From NCBI GenBank assembly GCA_949840885.1, contig CATKYJ010000028.1, positions 1 through 58,629 of the forward strand: a stretch of 58,629 bases of DNA, written 5' to 3'. The translations under genes and the position numbers were made by a program. Positions 34,129 through 41,208 of this stretch are shown in pieces. The notes beneath the pieces were generated by a model. It saw only the letters and a list, made by a program, of their open reading frames with translations. It did no database searches and was not told the DNA's origin. The stretch's first letter is position 1, and every line of letters starts with the position of its first letter. The stretch is from an uncultured Acetatifactor sp. (lineage in GTDB: Bacteria; Bacillota; Clostridia; Lachnospirales; Lachnospiraceae).

Positions 34129-34364
34129 ATTGGCAGACTGGCTATTTTTTGGTATTTAGAGGGAGTATTTTAAGGAGAATTCTCAGTTGTGCAGACATAG
34201 ACGATATGATATCATTGTGGTATATCAAATTTGACTATACTGTAACCAACCGGCAGTAAATATGAAAGGAGGCAATGCCGGCAAAAGATAATTCAGAAGC
34301 GGAAAATTTTAGAAATAATCTGCCGAGGAAAGAAAAATTCAAAGGTTGAAAGAGGAAAACTGCC

Positions 34365-35309
34365 ATGGGAGCATATTTATTTGTTCATTTTAAGGAAAAA
34401 AGAACCCCGGACGGGGAGCAGGTGTACTTTGGGCTGAGCCGGGACGGATTTACATGGGAGGCGGTAAACGGCGGCCAGCCGGTACTGTGGGCCTTTTACG
34501 GGGATAAGGGTGTGCGTGACCACACAATTGTCCGTAATCAGGCTGACGGAAAATACCATATTTTCGCAACGGATCTGAGCCTGGCCTATGGCATGCGGGG
34601 GAAGTATGAGAATAGCTGGGAGAATGTGTCCAGGAACGGCAGCAAGTGCCTGTCCCACTGGGAGTCTGAGGATCTGGTGCACTGGACAGAGCAGGAGCTT
34701 GTGGAGTTGGGAGATGCGGGGTTTGGCTGTCTCTGGGCGCCGGACGTGGTTTATGACAGGAAACAGGGGGATTATGTGCTGCATTGGTCTTCCTCCCATG
34801 CGGACAATGGATATGGCCCCAAAGGGATATTTTATTCCAGAACCAGGGATTTCAGGCAGTTTACAAAGCCTGCTCTGCTTTACCGGGAAGAGAGCATTGG
34901 GGTGATCGATTCCGCCATATATGAGGAAGAGGGAATGTACTACATGTTTTTGAAGCATGAGCACAATCCGGCCAGGATCATAGAACTGCGGGCACCGGAG
35001 GTGACAGGGCCGTACCGGAGGGTGGAGCGGTTTGACCAAAGCATGGCTGTGCTGGAGGAGGGCAAGTATGAAGCGCCTACAGCGGTGCGCATTGAGGACG
35101 GCAGATGGTGTCTTTTCCTGGATTACTATGGGGTACCTGGGGCCGGACAGGGCTATGTGCCCTTTGTAGCGCCGAATTTGGCCGGAGGAGAATTTGAGCG
35201 TTCGGACAGGATGTTTTCTTTTCCATATGGATTCAAGCATGGGACCATTTTGGAGATTGGCGGGGAGGAATACCGCAGGGTCAGGGAGTTTGCGTGGCCG
35301 CAGAATTAG
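34365..35309 (+). CDS. Glycoside hydrolase family 43-like protein
   Basis: The 314-residue protein looks like a five-bladed beta-propeller of the GH43 group. It has VRDHTIVRN (Asp52, in the place of the family's general base), WESEDLVHW, CLWAPDVVYD, GVIDSAIYEEEG and EAPTAVRIEDG. It lacks a signal peptide, so it would act in the cytoplasm on short oligosaccharides, possibly arabinosides or xylosides; the substrate is not certain. It lies between DR2 and DR3. The 236 nt before it contain no confident gene. Confidence 0.75.
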   Translation: MGAYLFVHFKEKRTPDGEQVYFGLSRDGFTWEAVNGGQPVLWAFYGDKGVRDHTIVRNQADGKYHIFATDLSLAYGMRGKYENSWENVSRNGSKCLSHWESEDLVHWTEQELVELGDAGFGCLWAPDVVYDRKQGDYVLHWSSSHADNGYGPKGIFYSRTRDFRQFTKPALLYREESIGVIDSAIYEEEGMYYMFLKHEHNPARIIELRAPEVTGPYRRVERFDQSMAVLEEGKYEAPTAVRIEDGRWCLFLDYYGVPGAGQGYVPFVAPNLAGGEFERSDRMFSFPYGFKHGTILEIGGEEYRRVREFAWPQN

Positions 35310-35330
35310 AATGTTGGTCAGGAGGGGGAT

Positions 35331-35408
35331 ATGAAAGGATATTTTCTGAATCCTGTGTACCGGACAGAATGGTATGTACGCCAGGCTGTTTTTTGGAACG
35401 AGGATTAA
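35331..35408 (+). CDS. 25-codon frame, possibly a truncated gene start
   Basis: An ATG directly after GGAGGGGGAT opens MKGYFLNPVYRTEWYVRQAV... and stops after 25 codons, 30 nt before DR3. The excellent ribosome site suggests it is the beginning of a gene (perhaps co-transcribed with the GH43-like gene) that was cut off at the DR3 junction. Confidence 0.35.
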   Translation: MKGYFLNPVYRTEWYVRQAVFWNED

Positions 35409-35438
35409 AGACGGGAGAGCAATGTATAGGAAAAGACC

Positions 35439-35470
35439 GGGATTTTATTGAGAATATGTTGGAGCATTGA
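35439..35470 (+). repeat. Direct repeat DR3 (last 33 nt of spoIVB, one base deleted)
   Basis: It matches 29988-30020 except that a run of five Ts has four. A strong terminator follows 22 nt later, which suggests that this is the original end of spoIVB and that DR1 and DR2 arose from insertions. Confidence 0.8.
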
Positions 35471-35492
35471 AAAGGATAATGGAGATCGGAAA

Positions 35493-35546
35493 GAAGAGCG
35501 AAGTCCTGGCAGAGGCTTGACTGCCGGAAGAGGCTCTTCTTTTTTT
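35493..35546 (+). terminator. Strong terminator after DR3
   Basis: GAAGAGC pairs with GCTCTTC, with a second inner stem (GGCAG/CTGCC), followed by a run of seven Ts. Probably the ancestral spoIVB terminator. Confidence 0.8.
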
Positions 35547-35556
35547 CACCAACCTA

Positions 35557-35585
35557 TTGACTTTCCTTTCAACTTTTGGTAAAGT
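35557..35585 (+). promoter_or_regulatory. Orphan promoter, convergent to typA
   Basis: TTGACT, a 17-nt spacer and an extended -10 (TGGTAAAGT). The predicted RNA begins with an ATCCGC-AAAA-GCGGAT hairpin (about 35591-35606). No convincing gene follows before typA's end; a 27-codon frame at 35649 lacks a ribosome site. It could make a small RNA. Confidence 0.4.
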
Positions 35586-35770
35586 AATCTCATCCGCAAA
35601 AGCGGATGTCAGAAAGTCTTGTAATCTAAAGTAAGTTTGGTTCTGTCAATGTCGGAGTTTCGAGTTTGCCCCGGGTGGAAATGGAGCGGAAAATGGTTTC
35701 AGCATATTTGGCAGCATTATTTTAATATGTAGAAACAATGCATAGAAAGGAACGGAAAGACAAACATAAG

Positions 35771-35800
35771 CAAGCCCCCAGGCGCTTGCCGGGGGACTTG
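35771..35800 (-). terminator. Terminator-like hairpin after typA
   Basis: On the minus strand AAGTCCCCC pairs with GGGGGCTT (one bulged base) around a GC-rich loop, 12 nt after the typA stop. The T-run is broken. Confidence 0.6.
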
Positions 35801-35811
35801 CGTTAGCAGCA

Positions 35812-37644
35812 TTATTTATGGAAAGAAGCACGCTTGCGCAGGGTAGGATCCAGGATCTTCTTGCGGATCCGCAAGGTATGCGGCGTCACCTCCAGAAGCT
35901 CATCCGTATCGATGAAGTCCAAACACTGCTCCATGGACAGGATCCTGGGCGGCACCAGGCGCAGGGCCTCGTCCGAGCCGGAGGCCCGGGTATTTGTCAA
36001 CTGCTTCTTCTTGCAGACATTTACCTCAATATCCTCGCCGCGGCCGGTCTGACCTACCACCATGCCGGCATAGACTTTCTCCCCGGGGCTGATGAATAGG
36101 GTGCCCCTCTCCTGGGCATTGAACAGACCATAGGTAACGGATTCACCTGCCTCAAAGGCGATGAGGGAGCCCTGCTTACGGTACTGGATGTCCCCTTTGT
36201 AGGGCGCGTATCCATCGAAGACTGTATTTAGAATGCCGTTCCCCTTGGTGTCCGTGAGGAATTCCCCCCGGTAGCCAATGAGCCCTCTGGCAGGAATGGA
36301 GAACTCCAGGCGGGTGTAGGTGCCGCCGGAGATGCTGCCCATATTGCGAAGTTCCCCCTTGCGCTGCCCCAGCTTCTCGATGACGGCTCCGGCGAATTCA
36401 TTGGGCACATCGATGTAGGCCAGTTCCATGGGCTCCGTGCGCTTGCCATTCTCGTCCGTATGATAGAGGACTTCTGCCTTGCTGACGGCGAACTCATAGC
36501 CCTCCCTGCGCATGTTCTCGATGAGCACGGACAGATGCAGCTCGCCGCGGCCGGATACCTTGAAGCACTCCGTGGTGTCCGTCTCCTCCACCCGCAGGGA
36601 TACGTCCGTGTTCAGCTCCCGAAAGAGCCTGTCGCGGATGTGGCGGCTGGTGACGTATTTTCCCTCCATTCCGGCCAGGGGGGAATCATTTACCATGAAC
36701 TGCATGGCAATGGTGGGCTCACTGATCTTCTGGAAAGGGATGGGCACGACCTCCTCGGGAGAGCAGAGGGTATCGCCGATGTGGATGTCCGAAATGCCGG
36801 AGATGGCCACGATGGAGCCGATGCCTGCTTCCTTTACGTCTACCTTGCTCAGGCCGTTGAACTCATAAAGCTTGCTTACCTTGACTTTGGCCTGCTTGTC
36901 CGGGTCATGGTGGTTGCAGATGACCACCTCCTGGTTCACCGTGAGACGTCCATTGTCCACCTTGCCGATGCCGATGCGGCCCACATAATCGTTGTAGTCA
37001 ATGGTGCTGATCAGCACCTGGGTGCCGGCATCCGGGTCGCCCTCAGGCGCGGGGATATAGTTTACGATGGTCTCAAACAAAGGCTCCATATCGGAGCCGC
37101 TGCCATCGGAATCCAGGGAGGCGATGCCGGTTTTTGCAGAGGCATAGACAAAGGGGCAGTCCAATTGGGCATCGTCCGCGTCCAGCTCCAGGAACAGCTC
37201 CAGCACCTCGTCCACCACCTCGTCCGGCCTGGCCTCCGGGCGGTCGATCTTGTTGATACATACAATGACGGGAAGCTTTAATTCCAGGGCTTTCCGGAGC
37301 ACGAACTTGGTCTGGGGCATTGGGCCCTCGAAAGCGTCCACCACTAAAATGACGCCATTGACCATTTTTAACACTCGCTCCACCTCGCCGCCAAAATCTG
37401 CATGGCCCGGTGTGTCCACGATATTGATTTTTACGCCCTTGTACATGACGGCAGTGTTCTTGGAAAGGATCGTGATGCCGCGCTCCCTTTCTATGTCATT
37501 GGAGTCCATGACGCGCTCAGCCACGTCCTGCCCCTCACGGAACACGCCGCTTTGCTTTAGCAGTTCGTCCACCAATGTGGTTTTGCCATGGTCTACATGG
37601 GCTATGATTGCAACATTCCTTACATCTTCTCTTTTTTGTCTCAT
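35812..37644 (-). CDS. typA: GTP-binding protein TypA/BipA
   Basis: The 610-residue translational GTPase associates with ribosomes under stress and aids 50S assembly. Motifs are G1 AHVDHGKTTL, G2 RERGITI, G3 DTPGHADFG and G4 NKIDRPEA. The length and the C-terminal TypA region (FISPGEKVYAGMVVGQ, then NTRASGSDEALRLVPP) are full. Its leader of about 210 nt contains element copy 3 and starts from a good promoter. Confidence 0.95.
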   Translation of the reverse strand: MRQKREDVRNVAIIAHVDHGKTTLVDELLKQSGVFREGQDVAERVMDSNDIERERGITILSKNTAVMYKGVKINIVDTPGHADFGGEVERVLKMVNGVILVVDAFEGPMPQTKFVLRKALELKLPVIVCINKIDRPEARPDEVVDEVLELFLELDADDAQLDCPFVYASAKTGIASLDSDGSGSDMEPLFETIVNYIPAPEGDPDAGTQVLISTIDYNDYVGRIGIGKVDNGRLTVNQEVVICNHHDPDKQAKVKVSKLYEFNGLSKVDVKEAGIGSIVAISGISDIHIGDTLCSPEEVVPIPFQKISEPTIAMQFMVNDSPLAGMEGKYVTSRHIRDRLFRELNTDVSLRVEETDTTECFKVSGRGELHLSVLIENMRREGYEFAVSKAEVLYHTDENGKRTEPMELAYIDVPNEFAGAVIEKLGQRKGELRNMGSISGGTYTRLEFSIPARGLIGYRGEFLTDTKGNGILNTVFDGYAPYKGDIQYRKQGSLIAFEAGESVTYGLFNAQERGTLFISPGEKVYAGMVVGQTGRGEDIEVNVCKKKQLTNTRASGSDEALRLVPPRILSMEQCLDFIDTDELLEVTPHTLRIRKKILDPTLRKRASFHK

Positions 37645-37705
37645 ACTTGTTCTACCTCATTTCTGCGCCTTGTGCGTGGATGTGGCGCCGCTGGCAGCCT
37701 CGGAA

Positions 37706-37796
37706 TTTACACTGACGGTCGCTGATATTTGCCAAGTTACCTGACTCGCGAGTGTCAGATGCCATAAACCGATGGCAAACTTTACCGCTCGTGAGT
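37706..37796 (-). promoter_or_regulatory. Repeated structured leader element, copy 3
   Basis: On the minus strand ACTCACGAGC pairs with CTCGCGAGT with one mismatch, with GGTAAAG/TTTATGG inside. The 17-nt hairpin part found in copies 1 and 2 is missing, but the following GGCAAATATCAGCGACCGTC box is kept. A short frame (TTG start, LANISDRQCK...) ends just before typA. Confidence 0.65.
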
Positions 37797-37863
37797 ATAG
37801 GAGGCTGTCAGCAAATGTCTATCTTTGCCGATGGCTTTTTTCAGCAATTTTTCAAACTGTTAC

Positions 37864-37892
37864 AGTATAGCACTATTTTCCCCAAGGTGCAA
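37864..37892 (-). promoter_or_regulatory. Promoter of typA
   Basis: On the minus strand TTGCAC, a 17-nt spacer, then TATACT. The transcript would start at about 37857 and include element copy 3. Confidence 0.65.
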
Positions 37893-38109
37893 GGATTATC
37901 AGGGTTTGGAACGTGATTATCGGTTATACGGATATTTAGAAATGAAAAATAATATTAATTTGCAGAAAATGGCGAAGTATGCGATGAGAAATTGTACTAT
38001 AATGGCAATTTCTATTGTATAAATAGTAATATCCATCCGTTGGGAAATCGACTTGATCCCGCCGGAGGTGTTACCGGAAAAAGTCTTAAAACAAGAAGGG
38101 AGAACGAAA

Positions 38110-38748
38110 ATGACAGATAAGGTAATTGAGAACAACCAGGTGACGGTTATGGGAGAGATTTCCAGCGGATTTACCTATAGCCATGAAATCTTCGGAGAAG
38201 GCTTCTACATGATGGACGTGCGCTGCAAGCGGCTCAGCGAAAGTTATGACACCATCCCCATCATGGTTTCGGAGCGGCTGATGGATGTGTCGGCGGACTA
38301 TACAGGGGAACTGATATGCGTGAACGGACAGTTCCGCTCTTATAACCGGCATGAAGAGCGCAAGAACAGGCTGGTGCTTTCCGTATTTGCCAGAGAGGTG
38401 AGTTTTGTGGACGAGATGGAGGAAAGTTCCAAGACCAACCAGATCTTTCTGGACGGCTATATCTGCAAGGAGCCCATTTACCGGAAGACCCCTCTGGGGA
38501 GAGAAATCGCAGACCTGCTGCTTGCGGTGAACAGGCCTTACGGGAAGTCCGATTACATACCCTGCATCTGTTGGGGCAGGAACGCCCGTTACGCCAACAA
38601 TTTCAAAGTGGGGGAGCGCTGTGCCGTATGGGGCCGGATCCAGAGCCGCGAGTACATGAAAAAGCTGGACGAGGAGAATGTGGAGAGAAGAGTGGCCTTT
38701 GAGGTGTCCGTCAGCAAGCTGGAGCTGCTGGAGGACGATGAAATATAG
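38110..38748 (+). CDS. Single-stranded DNA-binding protein-like, two OB folds
   Basis: The 212-residue protein appears to hold two OB-fold segments (about 8-105 and 108-205). The second resembles bacterial SSB: IFLDGYICKEPIYRKTPLGREIADLLLAVNR...YIPCICWGRNA. It lacks the usual acidic DDDIPF tail but ends in an acidic EDDEI. The start is ATG 38110, after AGGGAGAACGAAA; the frame is open from 38053. It is probably an accessory SSB rather than the replicative one. Confidence 0.7.
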   Translation: MTDKVIENNQVTVMGEISSGFTYSHEIFGEGFYMMDVRCKRLSESYDTIPIMVSERLMDVSADYTGELICVNGQFRSYNRHEERKNRLVLSVFAREVSFVDEMEESSKTNQIFLDGYICKEPIYRKTPLGREIADLLLAVNRPYGKSDYIPCICWGRNARYANNFKVGERCAVWGRIQSREYMKKLDEENVERRVAFEVSVSKLELLEDDEI

Positions 38749-38778
38749 AAACAGAAACAGTGAAGATGTTCAAATGAT

Positions 38779-38807
38779 TTGCCAAAACCAGGAAAGTGTG
38801 GTATGCT
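38779..38807 (+). promoter_or_regulatory. Promoter of the corrinoid adenosyltransferase
   Basis: TTGCCA, a 17-nt spacer, and an extended -10 (TGGTATGCT). Confidence 0.6.
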
Positions 38808-38852
38808 ATAACCGTCCGTAAAATTCCCTTTGCAGGTGAAACGAGGTGTGGT

Positions 38853-39356
38853 ATGGCAAAAGGATTGGTTTTCATATATGCCGGCGGCGGACGGGGCAAA
38901 TCCCCCGCGGCTCTTGGCAGGGCGCTCCAGGCTGCCATGGAGGGAAAGAATGTGGTCGTCATCCAGTTCCTGAAAGGGAACAGCATGAAATCCCAGGACT
39001 TTCTGCGCAGGATGGAGCCCCAGATAAAGCTGTTCAGCTTCGAGAAATCCGATGAGAACTACGAGAATCTCCCGGAGGAGAAGAAGCAGGAAGAGATTGC
39101 CAATATCAAAAACGAGATGAACTTTGCCAAAAAGGTGCTGGTCACCAGGGAGTGCGATCTGCTTATTCTGGACGAGGTGCTCAGGCTGGTGGAGAAAAAG
39201 ATCGTGTCTGTGGAGGACTTAAAGGCGCTGCTTGACTGCAGAGAGGATACGGATATTATCCTCACCGGAAAAGAGGCAGAGGAAGACGTCTGCGCCCTGG
39301 CCGATGAGATATCCCGGATCGAGACATGGCAGCCGAAAGGAAAATCCGGAACCTGA
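38853..39356 (+). CDS. Corrinoid adenosyltransferase-like P-loop protein
   Basis: The 167-residue protein has the CobA/BtuR layout: an N-terminal P-loop (FIYAGGGRGKSPAALGRAL), VVVIQFLKG, LLILDEVL and DIILTGKEA. CobA/BtuR proteins attach the adenosyl group to cobalamin precursors. Its P-loop reads GRGKSPA where the family usually has GKGKTTA, and no cobalamin gene is near, so the reaction is not certain. GAGGTG lies 6 nt before the ATG at 38853. Confidence 0.7.
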   Translation: MAKGLVFIYAGGGRGKSPAALGRALQAAMEGKNVVVIQFLKGNSMKSQDFLRRMEPQIKLFSFEKSDENYENLPEEKKQEEIANIKNEMNFAKKVLVTRECDLLILDEVLRLVEKKIVSVEDLKALLDCREDTDIILTGKEAEEDVCALADEISRIETWQPKGKSGT

Positions 39357-39400
39357 CAAATCTGTACAATAGAGAAATGAAAAATAATGGAGGAAAGAAG

Positions 39401-40285
39401 ATGTCTATTTTTAAGGGCTCGGGTGTGGCAATCGTTACGCCCATGCGCGACAATGGTGAAGTGAATTATGAGGAGTTTGCGAAGCTGCTGGAATTTCAGA
39501 TTGCCAATGGGACAGACGCCATCATAGTCTGCGGTACTACGGGAGAATCGTCTACATTGACTCATGAGGAGCATCTGGAGACCATCCGCTACTGCGCAGA
39601 GGTGGTGGCAGGGCGCATCCCGGTGGTGGCGGGCACGGGCTCCAACTGTACGGAGACCGCGATCTATCTGTCAAAGGAGGCGGAGAAATTCGGCGTGGAC
39701 GGCCTGCTGCTGGTGAGCCCTTATTACAACAAGGCCACCCAGAACGGCCTGTACAAGCACTTTAAGGCAGTGGCGGACTCGGTGAAGCTTCCCATCATAC
39801 TCTACAATGTGCCCAGCAGGACCGGCTGCAACATTTTGCCGGAGACTATCCTGCGGCTGTGCACGGATGTGGAGAACATCGTAGGTGTCAAGGAGGCCAG
39901 CAGCAACATCGGCCAGATCGCCCATCTGGCGGCCATTGGGGCAGGCAAGGTGGACATTTACTCCGGGAATGATGACCAGATCGTTCCCATCATGTCCTTG
40001 GGCGGCATCGGCGTGATTTCCGTGCTGGCAAATGTGGCTCCTGCCCAGACCCATGAGATCTGTCAGAAATACCTGGATGGGGATGCTGCGGGGAGCTGTA
40101 AGATGCAGCTGGAGGCTATGGAACTGTGCAATGCCCTGTTCTGTGAAGTCAACCCCATTCCGGTGAAGAAAGCGTTGAGCCTGATGGGCATGATAGAGGG
40201 CGGGCTGCGGGGGCCGCTGACGGAGATGGAGCCTGCCAATGCAAAACGCCTGGAAAATGCCATGCGGACGTTTGGGATACTGTAA
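39401..40285 (+). CDS. dapA: 4-hydroxy-tetrahydrodipicolinate synthase
   Basis: The 294-residue TIM-barrel aldolase condenses pyruvate with aspartate semialdehyde in lysine, peptidoglycan and dipicolinate synthesis. Motifs are CGTTGESSTLTHEEH, YYNKATQNGLYKHF, LYNVPSRTGCNI with the catalytic Tyr and Arg, and GVKEASSN with the Schiff-base lysine. GGAGGAAAGAAG precedes the ATG at 39401. Confidence 0.96.
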   Translation: MSIFKGSGVAIVTPMRDNGEVNYEEFAKLLEFQIANGTDAIIVCGTTGESSTLTHEEHLETIRYCAEVVAGRIPVVAGTGSNCTETAIYLSKEAEKFGVDGLLLVSPYYNKATQNGLYKHFKAVADSVKLPIILYNVPSRTGCNILPETILRLCTDVENIVGVKEASSNIGQIAHLAAIGAGKVDIYSGNDDQIVPIMSLGGIGVISVLANVAPAQTHEICQKYLDGDAAGSCKMQLEAMELCNALFCEVNPIPVKKALSLMGMIEGGLRGPLTEMEPANAKRLENAMRTFGIL

Positions 40286-40315
40286 TATTTATGATGCGAC
40301 TGGGGCTGCTTCGTC

Positions 40316-40343
40316 GGGCTTTTTCTGACGCGGGAGCCCTTTT
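40316..40343 (+). terminator. Weak terminator after dapA
   Basis: GGGCT pairs with AGCCC and TTTT follows. It could allow partial read-through to dapB. Confidence 0.45.
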
Positions 40344-40351
40344 GTGATGAG

Positions 40352-40385
40352 TCAGATACCCCGCCGCAAGCAGCGGGGTATCTGA
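40352..40385. other. Perfect 13-bp inverted repeat between dapA and dapB
   Basis: TCAGATACCCCGC, an 8-nt loop, then the exact complement, with no T-run. It ends 35 nt before the dapB start. A stable mRNA hairpin that could protect one cistron or serve as a protein-binding site. Confidence 0.6.
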
Positions 40386-40419
40386 CCCTCGCGGGAATGA
40401 AAAAGCAGGAGGAGAAATT

Positions 40420-41178
40420 ATGGTCAGGATTATTATGCACGGCTGCAACGGAAAAATGGGACAAGTCATCGCGGGGCTTCTGGCGGGGGATGTGGAGGCT
40501 AAGCTGGTGGCAGGCATTGATGTGCGGGATGAGGGAAAGAACCCCTATCCGGTCTTTACGGATATCAGGGAATGCGATGTGGAGGCCGACTGCCTGGTGG
40601 ACTTCTCCACGGCAGCAGCGGTGGACAGAATGCTGGATTACTGTGTGGAGAAAAAGCTTCCCTGTGTGCTGTGCACCACGGGGCTTAGTGAGGCGCAGCT
40701 GGCGAAAGTGGAGGAGGCGGCCAGGACCATTGCCGTATTGCGCTCCGCCAACATGTCCCTGGGCATCAATCTGCTTTTAAAGCTTTTGAAAAATGCGGCG
40801 GGAGTCCTTGCGCCCGCAGGCTTTGACATGGAGATCGTGGAAAAGCACCATAAGCTAAAGGTGGATGCCCCCAGCGGCACCGCCATCGCCCTGGCGGATG
40901 CCATCAACGAGGAACTGGACAATACCTACTCTTATATCTACGACAGAAGCGAAAGGCGGGAGAAGCGCCCGGAGAAAGAAATTGGCATCAGTGCCGTCAG
41001 GGGCGGCACCATAGTCGGCGACCACGATGTAATCTTCGCAGGGGCTGACGAGGTCATTACGTTTTCCCACAGGGCATACTCCAAGGCGGTCTTTGGCAAG
41101 GGCGCAGTACAGGCTGCAAAGTTCCTGGCCGGAAAGCCTGCTGGCAGGTATGATATGAGTGATGTAATCAGTGTGTAA
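40420..41178 (+). CDS. dapB: 4-hydroxy-tetrahydrodipicolinate reductase
   Basis: The 252-residue protein takes the product of DapA to tetrahydrodipicolinate. The nucleotide-binding HGCNGKMGQ is at residues 7-15, with LVDFSTAAA, CTTG, EKHHKLKVDAPSGTA (catalytic His and Lys) and FSHRAYSKAVFGKGA. AGGAGGAGAAATT precedes the ATG. Confidence 0.96.
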   Translation: MVRIIMHGCNGKMGQVIAGLLAGDVEAKLVAGIDVRDEGKNPYPVFTDIRECDVEADCLVDFSTAAAVDRMLDYCVEKKLPCVLCTTGLSEAQLAKVEEAARTIAVLRSANMSLGINLLLKLLKNAAGVLAPAGFDMEIVEKHHKLKVDAPSGTAIALADAINEELDNTYSYIYDRSERREKRPEKEIGISAVRGGTIVGDHDVIFAGADEVITFSHRAYSKAVFGKGAVQAAKFLAGKPAGRYDMSDVISV

Positions 41179-41208
41179 AGATATTTACGCGGCCAAGAGG
41201 AGACGTAC

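Noticed and set aside
34275..34349. 24-codon frame before the GH43-like gene with AGGAGG upstream
   Set aside because: The ribosome site is only about two bases from the ATG, too close, and the peptide resembles nothing known.
37825..38022. 65-codon frame between typA and the SSB-like gene
   Set aside because: It covers the typA promoter region, and its composition looks non-coding.
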